Of a DNA stretch of 64,000 bases, positions 41,353-49,048 are shown one piece after another. The position numbers and the translations under genes are program-made. The number at the start of each line of letters is the position of its first letter. Position 1 is the stretch's first letter. Source of the DNA: Thermobifida alba (GTDB lineage Bacteria > Actinomycetota > Actinomycetes > Streptosporangiales > Streptosporangiaceae); the NCBI RefSeq assembly GCF_023208015.1, contig NZ_CP051627.1, positions 2,604,001 through 2,668,000 of the forward strand. Direction: 5' to 3'. Below the pieces are notes generated by a model. It had not been told where the DNA came from. It saw nothing but the letters and a program-made list of their open reading frames with translations, and made no database searches.

Positions 41353-41949
41353 CTAGTCGACGCCCCGGGCGCTCATCGCCGAGCCGAGCGCCTCGGCGGA
41401 GCGGATCAGGTTCACGATGACCGGCACGACCATGCGGTGGGCCCCGCCTCGCAGGCCGCGCGCCAGGTACGCCTCCCGCGAGGCCCGCCACGACTGGGCC
41501 ACCATCGGGATGCAGCGGATGGTCAGCGCCAGCACCAGCCCCACCCGTTCCGAGCGCACGCCCACCCTCCGCAGCGGGCGGGCCAGCCGTTCGAACAGGT
41601 CGAGCATCTCGCTGACCCGGGTGGTGCGGGTGACCAGTCCGGCCAGCAGTACGGCCGCGGCGATCTGGGAGCACACCCGCACCGCCGTGTGCGGGTCGGT
41701 GAAGAGGACGTGGAACACCGCGATGACCGCGAGGAACAGCAGCACCGGCCGGAAGGCGTGCCACAGGTGGGCGGACAGCCCGAACAGCGTGTACAGCAGG
41801 ACGACGGCGGCCGCGGCGCCCAGGGACACCCAGGGGTTGCCCAGGACCAGCAGGACGGTGACCACGCCCAGCAGGACGAGCAGTTTCGCGCCCGCCGGCA
41901 TCCGGTACGGCAGCGAGGTCCCGGGGACGTAGAGCCCGATCGTGTTCAC
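41353..41949 (-). CDS. bioN: Biotin ECF transporter transmembrane subunit BioN
   Basis: A 198-residue T-component (EcfT/CbiQ family) with about five helices and the two coupling motifs: SREAYLARGLRG (first Ala-Arg-Gly) and a second AMSARGVD at the C-terminus. These dock on the ATPase. GTG start overlaps the bioM stop by 4 bases. With BioY and BioM it forms the biotin uptake complex. Confidence 0.92.
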   Translation of the reverse strand: MNTIGLYVPGTSLPYRMPAGAKLLVLLGVVTVLLVLGNPWVSLGAAAAVVLLYTLFGLSAHLWHAFRPVLLFLAVIAVFHVLFTDPHTAVRVCSQIAAAVLLAGLVTRTTRVSEMLDLFERLARPLRRVGVRSERVGLVLALTIRCIPMVAQSWRASREAYLARGLRGGAHRMVVPVIVNLIRSAEALGSAMSARGVD

Positions 41950-42629
41950 GGGCGCCGCTCCATCAGGTCGACGTAGTACTCGACGGCGGCCTCCGGTCCA
42001 CCGTCGAACACGATCCTTCCCGCGTCCATGACCAGCACCCGGTCGAAGCCGGTGAGCGTGTCGAGGTGGTGGGTGAGCAGGATGACCTGCTGGGGCAGGG
42101 CGCGCAGGGTCTCGGTGATGATCCGCACGTTGCGCAGGTCCAGCAGGGTGGTGGGCTCGTCGCAGACCAGGATCCGGGGCTCGGTGACCATGACCGAGGC
42201 CAGCGCCAGCATCTGCTTCTGCCCTCCGGACAGCAGGTGGGCGGGGTGGTCGCGGTGGTCGGCCAGACCGTGCCGGGCCAGGATCGCGTCGACCCGCTCC
42301 TCGATCCCGGCCCGGTCGAGTCCGCTGCCGCGCAGGCCGATCCGCACGTCCTCGGCGACCGTGGGCATGATGATCTGGGTGTCGGCGTCGGAGAACACGA
42401 AACCGACCCGGCGGCGGACCTCCCGGACGTGTCTGCGGGTGTCCAGGCCGTCGACGAGCACCCGGCCCGTGTCGGGGACGACCAGGCCGTTGAACATCCG
42501 GGCCAGGGTCGACTTGCCCGACCCGTTGGCACCGATCAGTCCGATGCGGTGCTCGCTCAGCTCCAGGGAGACGTCGTCGACGACCACCCGGTCACCGTAG
42601 GCGTGGGTCACGTTCTCCAGGCGGATCAT
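41946..42629 (-). CDS. bioM: Biotin ECF transporter ATPase BioM
   Basis: A 227-residue ABC ATPase of the EcfA group. Walker A GANGSGKST, Q-loop DADTQIIM, signature LLSGGQKQ, Walker B ILVCDEPT and H-loop LLTHH. It powers biotin uptake through BioY. It lies 15 bases after bioY and overlaps bioN. Confidence 0.93.
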   Translation of the reverse strand: MIRLENVTHAYGDRVVVDDVSLELSEHRIGLIGANGSGKSTLARMFNGLVVPDTGRVLVDGLDTRRHVREVRRRVGFVFSDADTQIIMPTVAEDVRIGLRGSGLDRAGIEERVDAILARHGLADHRDHPAHLLSGGQKQMLALASVMVTEPRILVCDEPTTLLDLRNVRIITETLRALPQQVILLTHHLDTLTGFDRVLVMDAGRIVFDGGPEAAVEYYVDLMERRP

Positions 42630-42644
42630 GGGCGGCGGCTCCGC

Positions 42645-43232
42645 TCAGGCGACCCGGTTCCCGGCGGGTGGGACCGGGTAGGCGCGGTGCACGCTGGCGG
42701 CGATGAGCGTGGCCAGGACCGCCTTGGCGACGTCGCCGGGGACGAAGGCGGCCAGCGCGACCAGGGTGGCCGTGGCGTCCAGTCCGGCGACCACCGCCAT
42801 CCAGGGGCCGCCGATCAGGTAGCACACCACGATCCCGCCGGCCAGGTTGATCAGCAGGCCCGGCCAGAACCGGTACTTCGGCAGCATGCGGTCGGTCAGC
42901 AGGCCGATGAACAGCGCCACGAAGATCCAGCTGATGAGGAAGCCGCCGGAGGCGCCGGCGAAAGAGGCCAGGCCGCCTCCCCCGCCGGACAGGATCGGCA
43001 GCCCCGCCATCGCCAGCGCGAGGAAGGTGACGACCGCCAGGACGCCTCGTTTGGCTCCGAGGATGCTGGGAGCGAGCATGACGACCAGGGTCTGCAGGGT
43101 GATCGGCACACTGCCCACGGGGATTCCGGGGACCAGGCTCATCGCGGCGAGCAGCGCGGCGAACAGCGCGATGAGCGCGAGGTCGCGTGTCGCCAGGCCG
43201 CGGTAGCGAGGAGACGGTGAGGAGGCGGTCAT
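42645..43232 (-). CDS. bioY: Biotin transporter substrate-binding subunit BioY
   Basis: A 195-residue S-component with six helices. The entry motif is MSLVPGIPVGSVPITLQTLVVMLAP-like, and later VVCYLIGGPWMA and FVPGDVAKAVLA fit the BioY family. It binds biotin in the membrane and works with BioMN. ATG at 43232 with AAGGATGG upstream. First gene of the bioYMN operon. Confidence 0.94.
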   Translation of the reverse strand: MTASSPSPRYRGLATRDLALIALFAALLAAMSLVPGIPVGSVPITLQTLVVMLAPSILGAKRGVLAVVTFLALAMAGLPILSGGGGGLASFAGASGGFLISWIFVALFIGLLTDRMLPKYRFWPGLLINLAGGIVVCYLIGGPWMAVVAGLDATATLVALAAFVPGDVAKAVLATLIAASVHRAYPVPPAGNRVA

Positions 43233-43467
43233 GGTCCATCCTTGCTGTTTTCCGGGGTTTTGGAGGAAATCTCCAGATCAATTGTTACCGCCCCGCCGTG
43301 AACAGCTGAGATGCGCCCCGGAACAGCTTTCCCCCGAGGGGTTTTGTAGGGTTCTCCCAAAAATCTCCGCCTTTTCCCCCTTTTTCCGTGGGACGCGCCA
43401 CACCGCGGTGTGGCGCACGGCATTCCACCGCTTCGGGGTGCCCTCCCTCCCGCGGACGCGGAGCGGG
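43233..43467. other. bioY upstream region
   Basis: Contains TGGAG-N5-CTCCA (43261-43275) and two direct GAACAGCT repeats (43300-43307, 43321-43328) exactly 21 bases apart, about two helical turns. Possible biotin-response operators. No BirA or BioQ consensus identified. Confidence 0.4.
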
Positions 43468-44529
43468 TCATTCGGCCCGGGCGGGCAGCACGCACACCGG
43501 GGTGGGCACCGTGAGGAGGTGGCGCGCCGGACCGGGGACCCCGTCGGCCGGGTCCACCGGAAGCGCGGCCAGGGTCGCGGAGTTCTGGTTGGCCACCACG
43601 AGGTAGCCGTCGACCAGCGCGAAGTGGCGGGGCCAGGCGCCTCCGGAGGGGGTGTCGGCCAGGTGGCGCACCCGCGCCCCGTCAGCCGACACTTCGAAGG
43701 TGGCGATGGTGTCGGCGCCCCGGTTGGCGACGTAGAGGCGGCGCTCGTCGGCGGAGAGCGCGATCTCCGCCGGGTAGTTGTCCCCGCCGGCCTTGGTCGC
43801 GGGCACGGAGTCGACGGTCTCGGCCCGGGCCGTGGCGGGGTCGAACCGCAGGACGTACACCCGCGAGTCCAGTTCTCCCGCCACGTACAGGTGGCCGGAG
43901 GAGTGCACCGCCAGGTGGCGCGGTCCGCTTCCCGGGGCCAGGCGGGCCGCGACGTGCTGCGGTCCGGCGGGACGGTCGGCGGCGGCGTCGAAGGGGAAGC
44001 AGCGCAGTTCGTCGGTGCCGAGATCGACGACCAGGAGGTGGGCTCCGCCCGGGGCGGGGTAGACGCTGTGCGCGTGCGGCCCCTCCTGGCGGTCGGCGTT
44101 GGGCCCCGACCCGGTGTGCGTCAGCCGCTGGACCGGTTCCGCGGGGGCGCCGTCCGGACCGATCGGGTGCACGCTGACGCTTCCGTCCCCGTAGTTGGCG
44201 GCGACCAGGTGCCGCCCGGCCGGGTGGGCCAGCAGGTGGCAGGGGGAGGAGCCGCCCGTGGCGGCGCTGCCCCGGACTTCCAGCCGCCGTTCGCCGGCGA
44301 CGGAGAAACCGCTGACCCGTCCCGCGTCGAGTTCGTTGACCGCGTAGACCATCCTCCCGTCCGCGGAGTGCACCACGAACGAGGGGCCGCTGGCCGGGGC
44401 CGCCAGTTCCGCCTCGGCCAGGGCGCCGGTGCCGGTGTCCAGCCAGACGCTCTGCACTCCCGCCGCGCTGCCCGGGATACCGGAATCGGGGGTGTAGGAG
44501 CCGATCCACAGCAGCCGACGTCGTGTCAT
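43468..44529 (-). CDS. Lactonase-family (YbhE/6-phosphogluconolactonase-type) beta-propeller
   Basis: A 353-residue seven-bladed propeller of the lactonase_7 family. It shows repeated blades with HL..HP.GRHLVAANY, GPHAHSVYPAPGG and GPRHLAVH..LYV. In E. coli the family enzyme Pgl hydrolyses 6-phosphogluconolactone. Actinomycete paralogues have undetermined substrates. No signal peptide. ATG at 44529. It stands alone between operons. Confidence 0.82.
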   Translation of the reverse strand: MTRRRLLWIGSYTPDSGIPGSAAGVQSVWLDTGTGALAEAELAAPASGPSFVVHSADGRMVYAVNELDAGRVSGFSVAGERRLEVRGSAATGGSSPCHLLAHPAGRHLVAANYGDGSVSVHPIGPDGAPAEPVQRLTHTGSGPNADRQEGPHAHSVYPAPGGAHLLVVDLGTDELRCFPFDAAADRPAGPQHVAARLAPGSGPRHLAVHSSGHLYVAGELDSRVYVLRFDPATARAETVDSVPATKAGGDNYPAEIALSADERRLYVANRGADTIATFEVSADGARVRHLADTPSGGAWPRHFALVDGYLVVANQNSATLAALPVDPADGVPGPARHLLTVPTPVCVLPARAE

Positions 44530-44646
44530 CGGGATCCTCCCGGTTGTCGCTGACCCCGGCTCTCGGGGCCAGCGACACTCTAGTGCGCCGGCTTCTTCAC
44601 GGACAGTCGCCGTCCGCCGCGGAGGGCGCGCTGTGCGGGGGCGCGC

Positions 44647-45375
44647 TCAGTCCAGCAGCGCCTGGAGCGCCCGGCGCTGGCCGTCGGTGAAGAAGTGCCC
44701 GCCGGGCAGCCGCTCCAGCCGGAACGGTCCGGTGGTGTGCTGCTGCCAGGCGCGCAGTCCCGCGTCGGTGACGACCGGGTCGCTGGTTCCGCCCACGACG
44801 GTGAGCGGGACGTCCAGCGGCGGGCCGGAGCGCCACACGTACGCGGCGACCGCGTCGAAGTCGGCGCGCATCTCCGCACCGAACACCCGGGCCAGTTCGT
44901 CGTCCTGGAGCAGGATCTCGGGGACCCCGCCGTAGCGGTCGGCCACGGCGCGCACCAGGGCGGCGGGGTCCTCGGGGAGTTCCATCCGCCTGGGCAGGTG
45001 CGGGGCGTCCCTGCCGCTGACCACCAGACGGGTGACCTCCCGGCCGCGTCGACGCAGTTCCCGGGCGGTCTCGTAGGCCGAGAGCGCGCCCAGGCTGTGC
45101 CCGTAGAGGGTGAGCGGTCCCGCCAGTGCCTCCAGGGCGTCGGCCTGGCGCCGGGCGTAGTCGCTCCACAGCTCCGCTCCGTCCCCCGCGCAGTCGCGGT
45201 GGCGCACCGTGGCGACCCACACGGTGAACCGGTCGCCCACCTCGGCCACCCAGGGCCGGTAGACGGTGGGCAACCCTCCGGCGTGCAGGAAGCAGACGAG
45301 GTCGGCCTCGGCCGTCGGTCCGGTGAAGCGGTGCACACCGGAGCCGGTCGACGGGGTGGTCCGCGCCTGGTTCAT
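44647..45375 (-). CDS. Type II thioesterase (alpha/beta hydrolase)
   Basis: A 242-residue thioesterase with GHSLGA nucleophile Ser94, Asp199 and His227, the triad spacing of editing (type II) thioesterases of NRPS/PKS systems. HAGG (oxyanion region) is near the start. Such enzymes clear mis-primed acyl or aminoacyl groups from carrier proteins. No NRPS, PKS or siderophore gene is in this window, so it is an orphan. ATG at 45375 is preferred to the longer frame at 45444. Confidence 0.87.
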   Translation of the reverse strand: MNQARTTPSTGSGVHRFTGPTAEADLVCFLHAGGLPTVYRPWVAEVGDRFTVWVATVRHRDCAGDGAELWSDYARRQADALEALAGPLTLYGHSLGALSAYETARELRRRGREVTRLVVSGRDAPHLPRRMELPEDPAALVRAVADRYGGVPEILLQDDELARVFGAEMRADFDAVAAYVWRSGPPLDVPLTVVGGTSDPVVTDAGLRAWQQHTTGPFRLERLPGGHFFTDGQRRALQALLD

Positions 45376-45491
45376 GGATCTGGGCCTCTTTCCCTTCAGG
45401 GGCACAACGCCCTGAAACGTACCCTTTCCCCATCGGCCAGACACGCCGGGGGTGGTGAGTCAGCTCACGAAGCGTCTCCGGGGAGTCCGGC

Positions 45492-46088
45492 TCAGTCGTC
45501 CGACCGCCCTCCCCCGGTCCGCGACAGCGTGTGGCGCAGCAGCGTCTTGAGGACGTTGCCGCTGTCCAGGCGGTCCCTCGCGTCGAACTCGATGATCGGC
45601 ACCTCGGGGCCGACCTCGACGGCCTCGCGGATCTGCTCGACCGTGTAGTCGAGCTTCCCGTCGAACTTGTTCACCGCGATGATGTAGGGGACGTCCTGCT
45701 TCTTCTCGAAGTAGTCGATGGCGTCGAAGCAGTCGGCCAGCCGGCGGGCGTCCACCACCACGACCGCGCCGATCGCCCCGCGCACCAGGTCGTCCCACAT
45801 GAACCAGAACCGCGCCTGCCCCGGGGTGCCGAACATGTACATGATCAGCTCGTCGTCCAGGGTGAGCCGGCCGAAGTCCATCGCCACGGTGGTGGTCTTC
45901 TTGTCCGGCGTGGCGGAGACGTCGTCGTGGGCGACGCTCGCCTCGGTCATCACCGCCTCGGTGGTGACCGGCGGGATCTCCGACACCGAGCCGACCAGTG
46001 TCGTCTTGCCCGCGCCGAATCCCCCCGCGATGACGATCTTGGTCGACGCCACGGACGAGCGTTTATTGGAAGAGACGTTCGAGGCCAC
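45492..46088 (-). CDS. cvnD: Conservon GTP-binding protein CvnD
   Basis: A 198-residue Ras/MglA-like GTPase. P-loop GGFGAGKTTLV (about 22-32), switch/DxxG region MFGTPGQARFW and NKFD base-specificity motif. In Streptomyces conservons, CvnD associates with the membrane through the CvnA/B/C complex and works like a eukaryote-type G-protein switch. GTG start overlaps the cvnC stop by 26 bases. Last gene of the cvnABCD operon. Confidence 0.92.
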   Translation of the reverse strand: MASNVSSNKRSSVASTKIVIAGGFGAGKTTLVGSVSEIPPVTTEAVMTEASVAHDDVSATPDKKTTTVAMDFGRLTLDDELIMYMFGTPGQARFWFMWDDLVRGAIGAVVVVDARRLADCFDAIDYFEKKQDVPYIIAVNKFDGKLDYTVEQIREAVEVGPEVPIIEFDARDRLDSGNVLKTLLRHTLSRTGGGRSDD

Positions 46089-46425
46089 GGAGCGCCCTTT
46101 CCAGCACTTGGTTCTCGGACGGGCTGTGCCCGGTGATCGTGGGGTGGATGTAGACCAGGCCCTGGTCGGCCAGGTCGCTGATGAGCACCTGGGTGACGCC
46201 CAACGGCAGCTTCAGCTCCGCCGAGATCTCGGCCACCGAGCGCACCTGGGCGCACAGCCGGTAGATCCGCTCCGACTCCGGCATCAGGTGTTGCGGGGGG
46301 TCGGCCCGCTCGTCCGCGATGGAGACCAGCGTCTGCACCATCAGCGGATGGCGGGACCGGGTGCGGCCGCCGGTGAAGGTGTACGGACGGATCCGCGCTC
46401 TCCGGCGTCTGCGGTGACTCCTCAT
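46063..46425 (-). CDS. cvnC: Conservon protein CvnC (DUF742)
   Basis: A 120-residue DUF742 protein. An Arg-rich N-terminus (RRRRRARIRPYTFTGGRTR), then a winged-helix-like body (CAQVRSVAEISAELKLPLGVTQVLISDLADQGLV). It is the third member of conservons and couples the kinase-like CvnA to the GTPase CvnD. ATG start. Confidence 0.93.
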   Translation of the reverse strand: MRSHRRRRRARIRPYTFTGGRTRSRHPLMVQTLVSIADERADPPQHLMPESERIYRLCAQVRSVAEISAELKLPLGVTQVLISDLADQGLVYIHPTITGHSPSENQVLERALRGLERLFQ

Positions 46426-46474
46426 GGAATTGGCTTCCTCTTCATCGTCTCAGAGCCCGGTGTCGACGCGTCGG

Positions 46475-46897
46475 TCAGCGGATGACCTCGCGCAGCTCGG
46501 ATCGGAGCTGCGGGGTGAGCACGTGGCCGGCGTTCTCCACGAGCAGGGTCATCTGGTAGGCCACGATCTTCATGTCGGCGTCCTTGGAGGTCAGCACCGC
46601 CAGCGAGGAACCGTCGCTGATGGACATGACGAACAGGTAGCCGCGTTTCATCCGCAGGATCAGCTGCTCGGAGTCGCCCTTGGCGAACATCCGGGCGGTG
46701 CCCTCGGCCAGGCTCTGCAGTCCGCTGACGATCGCGGCGAGCTGCTCGGCGTGCTCCTCGGGGAAACCCCGGGAGGCGGTCAGCAGCAGGCCGTCAGAGG
46801 AGACCACGATCGCGTGTTCGGCTCCGGGTACCTCGGAGACGAAATTGGAGACGAGCCAGGTGAAGTTCTCAGCGCTCTCACTCAAGCGGTTATCCAT
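46475..46897 (-). CDS. cvnB: Conservon roadblock/LC7 protein CvnB
   Basis: A 140-residue roadblock/LC7 fold protein (FTWLVSNFVSEVPGAEHAIVVSSDGLLL). In bacteria such proteins act as partners, often GAP-like, of MglA/Ras-like GTPases. Encoded between CvnA and CvnC in the usual conservon order. ATG start, 49 bases after the cvnA stop. Confidence 0.93.
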   Translation of the reverse strand: MDNRLSESAENFTWLVSNFVSEVPGAEHAIVVSSDGLLLTASRGFPEEHAEQLAAIVSGLQSLAEGTARMFAKGDSEQLILRMKRGYLFVMSISDGSSLAVLTSKDADMKIVAYQMTLLVENAGHVLTPQLRSELREVIR

Positions 46898-46946
46898 GTC
46901 CGTCCTGCTCCTGTTGTGGCGGGGGTGTGGCTACACTGCGCATCCG

Positions 46947-48425
46947 TCATTCGTCCCCGGTGGCGGCTCGTTCGCCTTCGAGGAACTCTTCGAGGTCGGC
47001 GCGGATGCGCGCGGCTCTGCTCTCGGCGTCTTCCGGTTCGGCCGACGGCTCCTCCGCGGAGGGGTCCGCTAGGGGGAGGGCCGGCTGGTTGTTGCGGTGT
47101 GCTCCGCGTCGGGGCAGCCCTGCCGCGGTGAAGGCGGGACCGCTGTCGTCTCTGCTCTGCGTGCGCTGGGTCGGAGGGGTCATGGGCGGCGGGCTCACCG
47201 TTACCGGGGTGGTGGTCACTGTCTCGAACGCGGACTCGGGGCTGGGACCGGTCTCGCCGACCAGCTCGGTCGGCACGACCACGTGGGCGCTGATGCCGCG
47301 GAAGGCGCGCGCCTGCAGCTGGACCCGGAAGCCGTGCCGGTGCGCGATCCGTCCCACCACGAACATGCCCATGTGCCGGATGACGTCCTCCTCCAGCAGG
47401 GGGGGCCGCTCCAGCCGCTGGTTGATCTCCGCCAGCTGGTCCTCGGGGATGCCGATGCCCTCGTCCTCGACGGTGATGAGCAGGCGCCCCTCGCTCATCA
47501 CCTGGCCGCTGATGACCACCTGGGCGTAGTCGGGGGACTTGGCGGTGGCGTTGTCCAGCAGTTCGGCCAGCAGGTGGCTCAGGTCGTCGGAGACGCGGCC
47601 CTCGATGAAGAGGGCGGGCATGCGCCCCAGGCGGACCCGCTCGTAGTCGCCGATCTCGGAGATCGCCGCACGGCAGACGTCCAGCAGCGAGACCGGCTCC
47701 AGGTGCGGGTCCCCGATGTCCTGGCCGGCGAGGATGAGCAGGTTCTCGCCGTTGCGGCGCATCCGGGTGGCGAGGTTGTCGATCTTGAACAGCTTGGCGA
47801 GGAGTTCGGAGTCCTCGGTGGTGTCCTCCAGTTCCTCGACGATGTCCAGCAGCGACTCGACCAGGGTGAGGTCACGCATGGCCAGGTTGACCAACGCCGC
47901 GGTGGCGTCGTTCCCGGTCACCGCGACGTCCGGGGAGGCGGGCGCCTTCCCGGACTCCTCGGTTCCGGCGTGCTCTCCGGTCGGCTGCGGCGCCTCCTGC
48001 CCGGCGGAGGGCTGCGCCGGCTGTTCGGGGGCGCGGTGCTCCACGGGCTCCGGAGGGGCGGGGGCCTGCTGGGCGGCCGGGGGGTGGCCGTGGGGGGCGG
48101 CCGGCGGCGCCTGGGGGTAGCCGTACGGGGCCGCCTGGGGGCCTCCCTGAGGGGGGTACTGGTACGCCTGCGGATACTGCGGATACCACTCCTGGGGGTG
48201 GTGGGGAGGAGGACCCCACTGGTGGGCCTGGGGCGGCGCCGGGGGATAGCCGTACGGGACCGTCCCGGGAGCGGGCTCGGGTGTCCTGCCGAACCGGGCG
48301 AGAATCCGGGAGAACAGGCGGCGGCGCGTCCCGGACTTCTCGCCGTGGGAGGAGCCGGTCTCCGCCTGCGGCGGGTGCGACGGGGGCTGTCCCGTGTGCT
48401 CACCTGGTGACGGCACCTGTGCCAC
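46947..48425 (-). CDS. cvnA: Conservon histidine kinase-like protein CvnA, without sensor domain
   Basis: A 492-residue protein. The N-terminal 170 residues are low complexity, rich in Pro, Tyr, Gln and Gly. The C-terminal half has a kinase-type helical region and HATPase_c (LLAELLDNATAKSP N-box, VEDEGIGIP G1), then a disordered tail. Typical CvnA has two membrane helices, a nitrate-sensing-like domain and HAMP. None are seen here, so this copy should be cytoplasmic. The GTG at 48425 has GAGGAG 7 bases upstream. It starts the cvnABCD operon. Confidence 0.88.
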   Translation of the reverse strand: MAQVPSPGEHTGQPPSHPPQAETGSSHGEKSGTRRRLFSRILARFGRTPEPAPGTVPYGYPPAPPQAHQWGPPPHHPQEWYPQYPQAYQYPPQGGPQAAPYGYPQAPPAAPHGHPPAAQQAPAPPEPVEHRAPEQPAQPSAGQEAPQPTGEHAGTEESGKAPASPDVAVTGNDATAALVNLAMRDLTLVESLLDIVEELEDTTEDSELLAKLFKIDNLATRMRRNGENLLILAGQDIGDPHLEPVSLLDVCRAAISEIGDYERVRLGRMPALFIEGRVSDDLSHLLAELLDNATAKSPDYAQVVISGQVMSEGRLLITVEDEGIGIPEDQLAEINQRLERPPLLEEDVIRHMGMFVVGRIAHRHGFRVQLQARAFRGISAHVVVPTELVGETGPSPESAFETVTTTPVTVSPPPMTPPTQRTQSRDDSGPAFTAAGLPRRGAHRNNQPALPLADPSAEEPSAEPEDAESRAARIRADLEEFLEGERAATGDE

Positions 48426-48621
48426 GGCACATCTCCTCAATGTTGTTGCAGGGGGTTGCCAGTGCCGGCGGCGCGGCCCCGGTGCGGGCGACGCCCTGTG
48501 GGGCGGCCCGGCGTCGTCGGTCGCGTGTGGGTGCCGTGTGCGGGCACGACGACGCCGACTGCGGAGACGCGGCCGCCATTACTGACGGCACGCCGCCTAA
48601 AGACACTGATAAAGAACGAAT

Positions 48622-48701
48622 CGGCGGTCACACTAGCACAGAAACCCCTACCTAACCGGCAAAGAGGATGTTTTACGAGCTAAACGGGTGTGACCGCCGA
48701 C
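48622..48701. repeat. 13-bp perfect inverted repeat separated by 54 bases
   Basis: TCGGCGGTCACAC (48622-48634) and GTGTGACCGCCGA (48689-48701). The enclosed 54 bases are unusually AT-rich for this DNA. Could form a hairpin or bind a looping regulator of cvnA. Confidence 0.65.
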
Positions 48702-48824
48702 CGTCTTTCCGGCGCGCTCCGCGGCGCCCGCCCGCCGCCCGCTCCCGTCCGCCGGACCGCGCCGGAGGCCAGCTCCCCCCGCATTCGTGAAGAAGCCTCG
48801 GGTTCCTCTCACCCCTCCAGGCGG

Positions 48825-48840
48825 AGTGACACTCGTCACT
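48825..48840. promoter_or_regulatory. Inverted repeat AGTGAC-ACTC-GTCACT
   Basis: Perfect 6-bp arms immediately upstream of TTGACC (48842-48847) and of the small reading frame at 48875. Possible operator. Confidence 0.45.
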
Positions 48841-48874
48841 TTTGACCGATTCACCAGACAATCCGGAGGTTTGT

Positions 48875-48979
48875 ATGCTTGCGCCCCGCGGCCTCTCTGA
48901 AATGGCCTACGGGGCGCAGCCGACCCTTTCCCAGAAAGGACGTCCGCCACCGAACAATTCCACATCGGGCGGTTTTTGA
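48875..48979 (+). other. Candidate small gene: 34-codon frame and/or structured RNA
   Basis: GGAGG (48865-48869) is 5 bases before an ATG that opens a 34-codon frame rich in Pro, Gly, Ser and Asn (ends STSGGF). The same bases form two hairpins: GCGCCCCG/CGGGGCGC with an inner GGCC/GGCC (48881-48917), and CCTTT-cccag-AAAGG (48925-48939). A weak promoter TTCACC-N18-TATGCT (48850-48879) is nearby. It could be a small peptide, a small RNA or chance. I do not recognise it. Confidence 0.35.
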
Positions 48980-49004
48980 CGATTTCCGGCTTTCCCTGAG
49001 AGGT

Positions 49005-49046
49005 GCCGTCCCGGCCGGCCTCGCGGTCGCGGCCCGCCGGGACGGC
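49005..49046 (-). terminator. hrpA terminator hairpin
   Basis: GCCGTCCCGGC (49005-49015) pairs perfectly with GCCGGGACGGC (49036-49046), just after the hrpA stop. Confidence 0.55.
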
Positions 49047-49048
49047 GC

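Larger units (their letters stand above)
48426..49048. other. 620-base region between cvnA and hrpA
   Basis: Holds the cvnA promoter side, a long-range inverted repeat (48622-48634 with 48689-48701), an inverted repeat at 48825-48840, a short reading frame with a strong ribosome site and two hairpins (48875-48979), and the hrpA terminator (49005-49046). No other gene supported. Confidence 0.5.

Noticed and set aside
48870-48980. Actinobacterial 6C RNA
   Set aside because: Two hairpins are present, but neither loop has the run of six or more cytosines that defines 6C RNAs.
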